Source: Gibbula magus
Taxonomy: Eukaryota > Mollusca > Gastropoda > Trochida > Trochidae
Direction of reading: 5' to 3'
Length of the DNA stretch: 64,000 nt
NCBI GenBank assembly: GCA_936450465.1
Contig: OW388298.1
Location: forward strand, 8,705,087 to 8,769,086
The notes under the pieces were generated by a model that was not told the origin of the DNA, searched no databases, and saw only the letters and a program-made list of their open reading frames with translations. A program made the translations under genes and the position numbers. Below are positions 44,056 through 56,300 of the stretch, piece by piece; position 1 is the first letter of the stretch; the number at the start of each line of letters is the position of its first letter.

Positions 44056-46205
44056 TTATTGAACGGACTGTGACCCTCGACCTTTCAACTCCATTGTGTC
44101 TGGATTGCTTCCGGGTAGGGGTAAACCGATCATTTTAACACCGCTTCACTCACTTTCATTTATAGTTTCTTTTAGGAATAAGTCAACATAATTCTAGTAC
44201 TATTCTTTTGCTGGAACGTGGTAGGCATCAATTGTATCTTCTTTATCATTTTACATGTCTTTAGTATTGCTCTCAACTTTCGAGGATGGAAAATAATAGC
44301 TTATCTCTTAATGAAACGCTTGGATGAAGCTTGTACAACGCCCTGTCGACTTGTGTACATCCTCGGTTACCCATGGTTTTATGTATGCTCCGTTACTCTC
44401 CACTATAAAACCATGGGTAACCGAGGATGCTTGTGTAAGGCTATTACTTTTCACTTTTGCATTTGCTGATGTGTGGCTGTCTCAGGATATTGGAAATATG
44501 GATAACTTTTTGAGCTTCTTTAGGCAACGCTTATGTTAATGTAATATTCAAGTAATTTTCAGCAACATACATTCGTCTGATAGGTTAAGATATCATCTTA
44601 AAAAAATCACTTTTCCATATAGACTTTTATATCATGAACATTAGAAATATTAGGATTTATCTGTGTTTACTAAGATTAGACACTAACCTATTCAAACGAA
44701 ATCTTTTTGTATCTGTAAGAATTGATAACATTTCATTTCATTCTTATAAATTACTTGGCAACAAGTTGGGCTTTGTCTCTTTTAAGGATAACTCTAAACT
44801 AACTCTTACTCTTTGAGGTTTCTTGGGTGAATTTTGGAAAAGTTTGTACCAGTAAAACATCCTCTAGTCTCAAATATATGCAATATTGACGTATCCCTTG
44901 TATGCAGTTGATATATGAACTTTGTGTCAGCAACAGGATATCAACTGTATCACCTAGTCAATCACTTATTAAAACCTTGCTGCACTTTATCGAATTTCCT
45001 GTGTCAGATTGGTGCACCTGCAGTTTAAAGCGCGATTTGACAGGCTGGTACGGAAAATTCGACGTAATGCAACAAGGTTTAAATCAGTCAGAGATTGTCC
45101 TGCCATTGTGGGGAAACTTGTTCTTAACATATCTATGTTGAATGTTCAGTTCAAATTGCACCTGCTCGACATTGACAAATACATTTAGTCCCAACACAAG
45201 GAACATCAACTAATGTTCAGTTCTAGAAGCTTCCTTTGTCAGCTGAAATGTATATAACCACATTGTGAGTTGATTGTGAGCTGTGGTCTCCTCAACAAGT
45301 ATCGATCAATGCGATTTTGTCTTTTCATGTCATTATCCACCCATCCATATTTACAAGACATAATGTAGTTAGCATAATGTAGTTAGCAGTACATTAATTA
45401 CTAACATCATTATATAATTTCTCAGATTCAAAAAGGTTTGAAAACAATCCGATGTATGTAGAATATGAGATAATCATAACATTACACACGAGTAGATCAA
45501 GCATCAATTAGCTTAGAAACAGTTGAATACATTCCTCCCCGTCTTGGAAATGAATATTGTATGTAAACATGTATATGCCCGAATGTCACCTCGGTAAACA
45601 AACATTACAGCATGCCAATGATAAAGTGTGCATTGAATATGCTCTCCAATTTTGTCATCTTCAACTTCTTATTTATGAGGTGTATGTGGTCGTAATTACC
45701 CTTTATATATTACCAACCGGGCAGTTGGTCCTCAACAAACACTACGACCTATGGTAAGGAACTTGTCACGAATCAATTACTTTACACTTCCTTCATTCAA
45801 AAACATTCATAGTACGCTACTAACATGTTTTTTTGCTCTCGCATTTCCAAATTTCTTCAATTCTATTCATTTTCTTTTCCCTTTCTCCAAACATTATTAT
45901 AACATCGTATTCTAACTAACAGGTACTCGGACGCTCCCTTCTGAAAGTAGATCGCAGACAACCACTTCCGGTCATGCGCCGTCATACTTAATTCCTATTC
46001 ATTCAAATTAATGGTCAACAAATCACACGCTTCAGTACACGCATACAAATGTAGTCACAAGTTATTACTGAAACTGAGAGACAATGATTTTAACAATCAA
46101 CGATCAACACATCTCACACATTGTTGTATACTTGTACTGTAGTGCAGATCTTGATATTTTAGGGCTGCTTCAATCATTTGTGTCCACCTGGCATCATTAT
46201 TAAGA
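44056..46205. other. Non-coding stretch with one perfect hairpin
   Basis: Apart from the hairpin at 44358-44429 I see no gene, array or repeat. The short frames between 44634 and 45757 show no family motif. Confidence 0.4.
44358..44429. repeat. Perfect 25-bp inverted repeat, 22-base loop
   Basis: The arms 44358-44382 and 44405-44429 (catcctcggttacccatgg... and its inverse) are fully complementary, so a transcript would fold into a 72-nt stem-loop. Confidence 0.9.
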
Positions 46206-46209
46206 CTCT

Positions 46210-46285
46210 GATATGATATGATATGAAATGATATGAAATGATATGATATGATATGATATGATTATATATGATTATATATGATAAT
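46210..46285. repeat. (GATAT)n pentanucleotide repeat
   Basis: gatat/gaaat units, followed by two 12-bp gattatatatgat units. Confidence 0.92.
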
Positions 46286-48002
46286 GTAGTTTTACCTGTA
46301 TATGTAACTATAATTTGGTTTTAGATTTAGAAAATGCAACAAGTGAAAATCAAGTTCAAGGTTTAAGGGGACGGATACGGCGCTAGGTTGACAACAGTGT
46401 ACAACAGTGTATGTTGTGCAGCTCAAAGGGTACATGGGGCCCTTATAATTCCTGGAAAAGGTAGTTGATAAGGCAAAAACCACCTTTTAAAAGCAGTCTT
46501 TATCTATTTATTTTGGCAGTATTTGTCGGAAGTGTTTGACATTTTTTAAGCAGTTTAATTGCATTAGGACGGAAGTTTAAGTCTGTTGAAAAGAAGTTGT
46601 CACTCTTGCCGTTTGGCCGTCAGGTGGCGTCAACGGTTTTTAGAAAACACCACATGTCTTTAGCATTTTGCTGCAAAATAACTAAGTGTCTTACAAGTGT
46701 AAACGCAAGATACATCTTATCTATAGACGTTGCTCTTCAAACGACAAAGAGAACACAGAAAACCGCCCAAAATAAACACACTTTATCACTGGGTGTAATG
46801 TGTACGCGAGGCCGTTCGTTGTTACTGATTTGTCACGTGACTATTACAGCTATGGACATGTTATCATCGTCCATGTCAGTGAACAAAAATGAAAATCAAA
46901 ATACCAACAATCCTGTAATAATATTGTTATTTAATTATTGCTAAGGCATACCTTTAGTCTAATACACAGTGGGAAGTCTTGTATACACACATATTTTTTT
47001 CTTTTTGCACTTCATCACTGCAGTTTGAGTCTTCAACTCGTGACTTATTTTGTCTACAAACACCTAAAACAAACGAACAAGTCTGAAATGTAATCATACC
47101 TACTAAAAGATGAATAAACCTAGAAACAGACTGCAAAAGTTGATAGACCTGCGCCATGTTGTAACAGAGATTGCACGAGTTGAATATTTTTTTCAGAAAC
47201 ACTTTTAGTGTACGGATTGTTCAATATAGCTATACCAATCGTTACCGATTGCACCAAACCTTAAACAAAACGATTCTTAAGTAGAAAGTACCAAAATGTT
47301 ATATTATCGTTTGAAATGTTTTATTGTATAGATAGTAATATTACACAACACCTTTCTCATTTAAGACTACAAAAATGCATCATATTTCGGCGTTACCACT
47401 GTCCTGAAGTTGAATAATTGTTCAAAGATATCATTGCACATACCAATATTGTCCCTCTCCTAAAAAACCTTATCAATTCAAAAGAAATACTTGTCTGACA
47501 GAACTGGCAAATTCAATATCAATGTGTTCACTTTCCAAAACACAGTGAGGAAACAAAATCAATTGAGAAACGTATGTGTCTGAACTACAAATCTTACAAC
47601 CAAAGCCTGCAATACAGTCACAGAGATCATGGACATATTATATCATCTTTTATATTTAAACTTATTGGTAACAAGCGGTTGTCACAAAGGTGGCTTCAAG
47701 AAAAGTAAAGAAAAAATAACCTCGATTACACCAGCCAGCGAGTCTGCAAAATTGAACTAAATATAAAAATTAAAACAGAGAGTATATAGAACTGTCTCAA
47801 GTCAATGTATTAGATTGTGAATGCAAGATCAAATTTGTATAGTCACAATGTGAATAAAAAGATGTAGTATCTTTCTTGCATAATAATTGCACACTTTACC
47901 GGTATTGGTTTTGTGTATGAATGTAACAAACGACACAGTACGAAATGGAGAAGATATATTTTATTTTAAGTTTTGCATTTGTCTTTTTTGTCACAAGAGA
48001 AC
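46286..48002. other. Non-coding stretch
   Basis: Short frames only (for example 46597-46944). No motif, array or structured RNA recognised. Confidence 0.3.
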
Positions 48003-48218
48003 TCAAAACAGCAACTTGTTTAGAATTAAAAAATAACATAAATTGGCATAATTACATATGTAACCTAGCCTTAAATGTAAAATAATAGTTTCTCTTCCAT
48101 TTGGAATTACTCGAGAGCTCATTTTATGTTGTTTTTTTTTATGTTTATTGAAACCGGAACTGTAACTGGAGCGAACTGATTTGTTACATCTGCACCTGAA
48201 TCTTCGTGCATCATACAT
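48003..48218 (-). pseudogene. Possible degenerate C2H2 zinc-finger fragment
   Basis: The minus-strand frame includes RFRCRCNKS...GFNKHKKKQH. This resembles a C2H2 finger, but the cysteine spacing (C-x-C) and the Cys-to-His distance are off. It lies 275 bp beyond the 48493 exon and could be a decayed 3' neighbour. Weak. Confidence 0.2.
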
Positions 48219-48492
48219 ACTTTGTAGTGTTCTTTAATGAGACGTTGAGACACATGCACACACGGTAGAGCAACATGGATCTTAGCACGTGAAAGTTTTA
48301 TATCTGAAGTGCACGCACTTGTTGGATCTCAGACCAAATGACTCCGTACATGCAGTTTGAACAGGAGTAAGTCTGAAATCTACGTGGCTTCTTTTATGAG
48401 ATAGATAGACTTCACACATATAAATGCAAATATATAAGTGTGTGATATGATGTGATATTCAGACTGTTCTTTGACTTGAAAGTAGATCAACA

Positions 48493-48702
48493 TCAATCAC
48501 AAACAAAACTGTGGGCCACGTTTAAATGTTTTGATAGTTCAGCTTCAGTTTTGAACTCATTGCAGCATGTCTCACTTGCTATTGTACACTTCGCTTCAGA
48601 GCTTGATCGTTGCTTTTTTGGCGGTTTTTGAGTGGTTGTTGAAGATAGTGGGTTATTAACATAAAAACAAGATGCCTTCCGACAGTGAAATATCCCTGTT
48701 TT
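48493..48702 (-). CDS. Possible terminal exon of a C2H2-like zinc-finger protein
   Basis: On the minus strand an acceptor tctttctgcag ends at 48703. The open frame from 48702 (phase 0, KTGIFHCRKASC...) runs about 69 residues to a stop at 48495-48493. It contains KCTIASETCCNEFKTEAEL followed by SKHLNVAH, where the C-x12-H-x4-H half fits a C2H2 finger. The first cysteine pair is spaced six apart, more than usual. No upstream exon could be assigned. It could be a gene fragment or chance. Confidence 0.3.
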   Translation of the reverse strand, partial: KTGIFHCRKASCFYVNNPLSSTTTQKPPKKQRSSSEAKCTIASETCCNEFKTEAELSKHLNVAHSFVCD

Positions 48703-50138
48703 CTGCAGAAAGATACACATTTATAAACTTACCGATAAAAAGGTTTACCTATGCAATTACACGGATCGTATGTGTTTGGATTGATAGCCAGTCATTGTTC
48801 CGCACATTTAATAGCTTTCACTTTGTTTCAAAATTAACATGTTGGGATTTATTTAGAAAACAAACCAAATTCAATCAGGCACAATCCGAACCCTCAATCA
48901 GCACAATCCGTGTACCGTAAAGCACATGATCGGTGACATTCCCTACACTGGACAACTCGAGCTATTCCCACCATACCATGCCTTGAAATTTCGCCAGGGC
49001 TTGCAGTAGTTATTGAAACAAATTTACATTAAATTAATTTTGGATAATATACACAATGCATACTCTTACATGTATGATAGGGAAAATGTAAAGCGATTGT
49101 CGAAATTTCGACGCCATTGACTGACACGCAGTTGCTAAAATGTATGTTTGCAAAAAATGCTTAGGTTTATCTTCTATTTGGTTTCACAACAGGGAGTATA
49201 GATATTTACTCATGAAGTAGTGGCTATTTATAAGTTCATAAGTATTCAAACAATATGCATAATAACCTAAAGTTACCACTTTTCCTGGTCGTATGTCCCG
49301 TTCCTCGCATTAAAAGTCACGTGACCAATCAGTAACGACCAACGTCCTCGCGTACAAAATACACCCAGTGTTTATTCTTGCCACCTATTCACTGCCACCT
49401 CTCACTAAATCCGGGGACCGTCCGTCTCCATGTCCCCTTCCTTATTCCCCTCAACCACTTCCGGGTCAAATTCATTGCTGACCTCAGGCCGAGTGCTCAT
49501 TGTTTCTGTTTCTCAATTTCCTTACAGCTAAGTCCATACAATTAACACCATAATCCAATCCTTGTATTTTACTTTTTAAAATCTTATTTCTATTCTTTGC
49601 ACGACATACGGCCTCTTGCTCATCCTTTTCTTTTGCTTTCGAACAGTTGCATTTCATAAAAAACAACACCTCCCTATTCTACGCTTTCACTCATTCTTTC
49701 TGTCAGGCTGTCATGTAAATTCAAGTGCATTTCTTCTCATGGTCGTATTAGTGTACAGATAAGCCTATGCCCAAAACAACATAATCCATATTTTTTGAGA
49801 CTTATTCACAACAGTAAATTGTTGTCGCAAAATATTGCCGTAAGCGACTTGCGATTTAGATTAAATATAACAGTTTGGCAATTATTATAAACAACGGATA
49901 TCACATGCAACGTAATAGTCAAAGGGAAAACAATATTTCCATATTTTTGTGTTTTTTTAAATTGATAAATAACTGTTCGTTTCAACCTCAGAATGAAATA
50001 TAGTAATACTACCCTAGTGACTACCCGATACAGTATAATCGATAGTTCTGGAGAACAAACTCATAACTTCAGTTCCTCTTTGTGTACGATGTTCATTTCT
50101 TATAATCTCATTGCTTCTGTTTCCACACCTTGTCATAG
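48703..50138. other. Non-coding stretch
   Basis: Nothing recognised beyond short frames. 49280-49470 is somewhat GC-richer. Confidence 0.3.
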
Positions 50139-50275
50139 CCCACACCCCACACCCCACACCCCACACCCCACACCCCACAATCCACAATCAACAATCCACA
50201 TTCTACAATCCACAATCCACAATCAACAATCCACATTCTACAATCCACAATCCACAATCCACAATCCATGCACCT
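50139..50275. repeat. Short-period array: (CCCCACA)n then (ACAATCC)n
   Basis: 7-bp units cacaccc (50139-50178) pass into acaatccaca/acaatcaaca units with catte variants (50179-50272). All are 7-8 bp. Confidence 0.9.
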
Positions 50276-51410
50276 GACGACTGAGTGTGCATATACTCCA
50301 AATGACATGTATGTTTACAATTATTATGTTGTTATCAACAACATACTGTATTCTTATGTATATAGTTCACTTCTCCCTTCAAAGATTAACCAGATAATTG
50401 TTTCCAATATCACTGACAATGTTTAAGAAGGCACCTAATATAGCGAGGAAGACAAATATATCAATGACAAATGTACAAACTGTAAGAAAGGTTTTTTGCA
50501 TATATTCTACCAAATTTTGCCGAAAAAATATTAATTGTCGAATTTTAGTCTTTTCACACAACAGTAAATTTTTACACAAATTCTGACTCTGATTCTGACT
50601 CGATTTTTAAGTGAAATTCTAGGTGCTAGGTTTCAGAGAAATCTAACTTTATTATTTCTGTGTCCTTATGATGTAATTTCCATTGAACATATGTTATTTT
50701 GTTTGTTTTAAATGAGTTCTTAGCTTCATAAACATAAATAATTCTAAATAGAGATTAAATACGTTGTATTTAATTAATGATTATTAATTCCACTGTGTGC
50801 GGTTCGTTACATTGATAAATCGTGGACAAAATTGTCATTAAGTTAACAAATGTCATTGACCTGTAATTTCAGAACAGTTGCCTCCTTTATCAGGTACTTA
50901 ATCTATGATAAACGGTAATAAATGTACTTTATGAATTACTAAAATTTCCTGATAGTTCTTTGATCATCCTATAATCTACACATATACCTATGTCGAGGTC
51001 ACGCTGGCCGAACAGATAAGCTGTTGGTACAATCTTTATGAGGTACTTTGTGAACAGATATCCAGAGACACATTCGGCTGTGCATGTACCTTGTATCAAC
51101 ATGAAGGAGGAGATATGTTTACTTCTTTGAAATATTAATGATTACAACACTAAGTGATGGTCAACGTGATCATTTTAACAATGTTGATGTTTCCGTTGTT
51201 ATGATTATAATCTGCATCACCATCTGAAACCCTCGATTTATAGTACATCCTCGAAATACGTGGTCAGCTAATACAACCCTGTCGTACACAGACAGACGTC
51301 CTATATGAACAGCAAACGTTTCGTTTGTATGTCATTCATCTGCAGAGATATATTGTATTATATATATTTATATATGGCAGAGAATATCAATATATGATCA
51401 AATATATCTA
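50276..51410. other. Non-coding stretch
   Basis: AT-rich. No feature supported. Confidence 0.3.
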
Positions 51411-51670
51411 ATTAATGTTGCGTTCAAATATCATAGAAACAGAGCTTGACTTATCCTTATAATTTACTGATAACACATATGTCATTGAATTGCGATATTC
51501 GAATAGGTATTTCATTTCAGCAGTGATATTATGTATATCTTATTAATGTTGCGTTCAAATATCATAGAAACAGAGCTTCATTGTCTTAAATTATCCTTAT
51601 TAATCTAGAGATAACAAATATGTCATTGAATTGCGATATCTGAATTATTGGTATTTCCTTTCAACCTGTG
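51411..51670. repeat. 131-bp direct duplication
   Basis: Two copies begin attaatgttgcgttcaaata at 51411 and 51542 and both contain tgtcattgaattgcgatat. They are diverged by small indels. Confidence 0.88.
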
Positions 51671-52421
51671 ATAAGATTTGAGTAAGCTGCCCTTGGTTCG
51701 CATAGCAGCCGATAGGGTTGAGATTAGGCTCCTTTAAATCGGTAGAGTAAGGTTAATGTTAGTTTGTCAGTAGTTTAGATAATTTATCTTTGATTCACGC
51801 ACCATCAAGTAATCGTCCAAAATTTACTTAAATAATCCGACTTTGCTCTGAAGACAGTTGAATATTGGTGATCTACAAAGGGTGAGTAATTTGGCTTGTG
51901 ATATAATTGAGTTAAATAATCAATCTGGGAATCACTGAATATTGGAATAAATGCATTATCGTTACATAAGATAACAAAATTGAAGTATATACTTGCGTGA
52001 GACATGGGTGTTTGAATGGAATTGTTCACTGACGTACACCCGGTTTGAATCGTGCAAACTGGTGTAATACCGAACCTTGTTTTGCTATTTAAAGGGAAAG
52101 ATCTCTCGACAGTATTGGCCATTTTGTTATTTGGGCTGTATTTGTAATAATTTTACAACTTTTTAATACAAAGATATAACATTGACAGAAGATTTGTTTA
52201 ATCAATAATGGCGTCGTATTATTTTTGAATAAATATGCACTTTTCTTTGTCACACTGTAAAATCCTTAGTCACCGATACGTTAAACTGATTAGTGTTTAA
52301 AATGGTTTGTGTTATGATCATGTATTCATAACATACATGTATATGTATATACAGGAATATTCCCCCGAATTCCGTTTCCACCCAAAATACCCCGATAGAA
52401 AGCTCAACAACTTAAACAACA
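51671..52421. other. Non-coding stretch
   Basis: A 105-codon minus-strand frame (52122-51805) has unremarkable composition but no recognised motif, so I leave it uncalled. Confidence 0.3.
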
Positions 52422-52530
52422 GGGCCCATATTTCCGAAGCTCTCTTAGTGCTAAGATAGTCGTAAGCCAATGTTAATGTATGGAACTTACGACTATCTTA
52501 GCACTAAGAGAGCTTCACAAATACGGCCCC
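52422..52530. mobile_element. Family-E hairpin MITE, copy 1 (109 bp)
   Basis: An almost perfect palindrome. gggcccatatttccgaagct... and its inverse ...aagcttcacaaatacggcccc enclose the core ctcttagtgctaagatagtc and its inverse. The central loop is caatgttaatgtatgg. The same structure occurs at 63324-63419. I recognise this short hairpin as common in marine invertebrate genomes. Confidence 0.88.
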
Positions 52531-53067
52531 AGGTCTCTGAGAGGCGACGAGAAGTGGTATAGGCAAGATCAGGAAGATTACACATGCTGTTAACAAGTTA
52601 AGATTGTTCACTTTTAAGTGAATTTGTATTTGTGAATTAATTAGGACCCTCATCATTTTATTCACCGTAGAAGAAAATTTCTTTGATATTTCTCACATTT
52701 TCATTTCAGACATCAATTAGCTGTATTGAACAAAAGCTATCTGGAATCAAAATAATTGTCAAATTTTGGAACATCAAGAAAATTCGTTACACAATTCTGA
52801 TAGAATACCTCGTCTGTTGCTACAGCGAACTAAGAAGTTTGTTTCAAATTTAGACATATTTATGATAAAAACACTAAATTAAAACTGATATAAATATATT
52901 AAATATACATTTCAAGTCCCCTTCTTGCGTTGTCAACATTTGGGAAAAAGCAAGTGACCTATGCACAAGTACAGTCTCCAAATAAACGCATTTTCAGAAT
53001 TAAAAAAACCCAAAGTATTAAATCCCTACTTTTGTGAGATAATTTTAGTCGAATTTGTCAAGTCCAT
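52531..53067. other. Upstream region of the secreted-protein gene
   Basis: AT-rich. No TATA box or initiator can be named with confidence. The transcript start is unknown and 5' non-coding exons could lie here. Confidence 0.35.
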
Positions 53068-53307
53068 ATGGCTACTGTTGACTTTCCTACCTGGGTTCTT
53101 CATGTATTTCTAAACGTTCTTTTGACTCATAACGTCATGGCTGTACACTTACATATACCGATTGGAATTCACCTCTGTGAAAGAATATGTTTAAAAACCA
53201 TCGGATGTTCGTCCTACATCTACATGACACCTGACCTTCTGTGTCACGTGACTGGAGATGAAACCTTCAAGATCGGGCAGACGAATTATGTCTTTAACGT
53301 AACAGCG
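53068..53307 (+). CDS. Exon 1: signal peptide and Cys-rich PAN-like segment
   Basis: 80 codons from ATG 53068. The next in-frame ATG, at about 53137, would remove most of the hydrophobic leader, so 53068 is preferred. An alternative donor four bases later would shift exon 3 into a frame that stops at 57508 and is therefore unlikely. Confidence 0.68.
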
Positions 53308-56300
53308 GTAGGTAAACGTTTCTTTATTTGAAATACCAACACTAATAAACATAATTACCTATTGTCAAGTACATCATTAACTTTTATTTGTGGCATATGT
53401 ACTTCATTTAGAGATGTTTCTGATTTCGAACTTTGACATTCTTTGCTTCTGTGCTTTGAAATGTTAACCAGAAAACCGGGGCTGATGGCCTCGGGGACCT
53501 GGAGCTATTGACATTGTTTCTTTATGACTTTAACCCCTCGGTTGTTTATATCTATTCTTGCCATTGAATCATTTATTTACCAAAACGTCAGTCTCATTCT
53601 TGCCACACTATCATTCATCAATAATGAATATAAGTCGAATACTAGGGGTAATAATTAAATGTATTTGAAATATTTAAGAATAAAGTGTCACCATTTAAGC
53701 ATTCAAAAACGGGTTTATAGATATTGTATTAAGGCTTGAACCGTTGTTGTATTTTTGGTGTAATAGATTAAAACCTAAATTATAAGTATATACACAGATT
53801 GTATAAGAAATGGTATCTGTGATCCTTGTGCTAGATGTATTTTGGTGTGTAGAGTAAAACCTGAATTATAAGTATACACAAAGATTTTATAAGAAATGGT
53901 ATCTGTGATCCTTGTGCTAGATGTATTTTGGGGGTCGTCATTTATTCTGAACCATGTGTATGTCATGGATCTGCAGCTACCTTTCTCTCCTCCCATGGTA
54001 TCTGTGATCTTTGTGCTAGATGTATTTTGGGGTCGTCATTTATTCTGAACCATGTGTATGTAATGGATCTGCAGCTACCGTTCTCTCCTCACAGTTTGTT
54101 TGACTGCGAAAGTGTGCATCGCTCAGATGAAGCAAGTCTGGTCATTTTAACAGTTACGGGAACAAACCGTTTAAATGACATCGCTGATTGCACAAACAAA
54201 TCAGAGCTTTCTATCTCTAGCCCAGAAAGTGCTCTATATGCAACAGAGTCAACGATGGAAGAACTGAGTGGAGCAACATCTGTGGGAAGAGAATGCGGAG
54301 GTCAAGTTTCAGGCATTGTCTCTCCACAGATGTTACACAAATCCCTTTATTCAGAATAATCTTTGGTGCCTTTAGCTTTTCTTGGCTTGAGAATCGTGTT
54401 TGCGTGCAATACAAATTAACTTGCAATCAGCGACGGGTTGTAAATATCACCACTTGCAAATGACAAGTGATAATGCCAGTGTTAGAAACAGAATCCTTTG
54501 ATGGTGTAACATGAAATCATCGATGTATGCTTTTTAATTATTTTTAAAAACATTTTTTCAAAGGTTTTCAGGATATTAAGAAGACCAAATGTTAGACACA
54601 ACTGAACATAGCTTATTTGTGTCATTTATATCAGACATGTTCGAAATACACACATTTTGTATGCAATACCTTTTGCCAAGGTTACATCCTTTGAAGTAAC
54701 TCGGTCGATATAGTCGATTTCAGAGTTGATTTCTGTGGATAGACAATAGAGAGATAACTGCACGAAGCATGGCCCATTTTCAGCAAAGGCTAATTTGGGA
54801 CGAACTGATCCGAGATACTTTTGTTGTAATACATGTACAAGGGTTTATATCTCCTACAAGCATATTTGAGGTCCTTGTTCAGGCATTCCCTTCCAACAGA
54901 GTTTACCCCATTCAGTTCTATCATTAGGGTGGAAGAACTCAGTGGAGTATCTTCTATTGGAAGAGATTGGTTTCAGGGAGAATAGGGGTAAAGTTAAGGA
55001 AGGCAACCCTGGTGCAGTACCTATCTCTGTTTACCCATATGGTTGAACATAATTGAGTTAATATCATTGATATGAGCACATGTGGACATATCACGTTTGC
55101 CTAGTGATTGTTCGTGACATCACTGTAGTTTGATGTCACAAGAGAAGTGGACCGTTTCTTGGCTAATTGTACGCGAAGCAAATTGACTAGAATTTGTAAT
55201 AAAGAAATTAATAAACTCGAAAGTGTGCACATTTATGTGTAACCCTCACTCTCGCTCAGGCAATACAAAAACGCACAATCGTTTTGCAAAAGTCATATGA
55301 CACACTTCGGGAAATAATATCTATTTACGAGCACCTTCAAGCCCCTGATTCGGATACACAAACACCCTGCAGCTGGGGAAACAGGATGTATGTCTGGTGT
55401 TAACGTTAGTTAAAGACGTATATAGCATTTGGAAACCATCAGTTAGATTTATTTGAAGTGCGTGATTGTTGTCTGCTATATTTTGTATTGCATCACTAGC
55501 ATATACAATCATTATGTTTGAAGTACATAACTATTATATACAATCATTTTGTTTAAAATATATCAACTTTACATACAAACATTTTGTTTGAATTGGATCA
55601 CTATTTTACAGAAGCATTTTCTTTGAATGGCATGACTATTTTTTACAGTCCTTTTGTTTGACAAATCATTGTGTATGAATCGCATCATATTTAATAGATT
55701 CAGTTTCTTTGAATTACATCAATATTATTTTGTTCATTCTGTTTTATTTGCAGAACTATTAAATACATAAATTTTGTCCAATTACATCACTATGATATAG
55801 AATTATTTTTGTGAACATAATTTCAGCAAATATCAACTTTCGACAGAAATTGCTCGGTTGGATTTCAAGTCATCAAGACCAGAAGCGGAAATTACAAGTG
55901 TATAGACAGTGAGTAATTCCGCTGAAAACTTTATCTGTGAAAACGTAATGTGAAAGATACTTTCCATTTAGCATATATTTGTTTCTAGTACTACACCTTC
56001 TGGAAACTCACGTTCAGACCCCCGACACTGTCATCTGATTGATATTTTATTGTTTTACAGTATCGATACTACTGATAAAATATTTATATGGTGCGGATTG
56101 ACCAAAATCGAGCTAATGTCAGTTAGTCAACCGCTATCGCTAGGACGTTTTGATTTTGTGTGCTTTATTGAGCTAATGTCAGTTAGTCAACTGCTATCGC
56201 TAGGACGTTTTGATTTTGTGTACTATATTACGACCACATACAATAGATAGCATGGATCATTTTAGCCTATTCAATTTGCTTCAGAAGAAATGTATTGGTA

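Noticed and set aside
51805..52122. 105-codon minus-strand gene
   Set aside because: No motif, no splice context and no homology that I recognise.
53928..54359. 143-codon gene in intron 1
   Set aside because: Its first half is made of local tandem duplications, and no known domain or splice sites support it.
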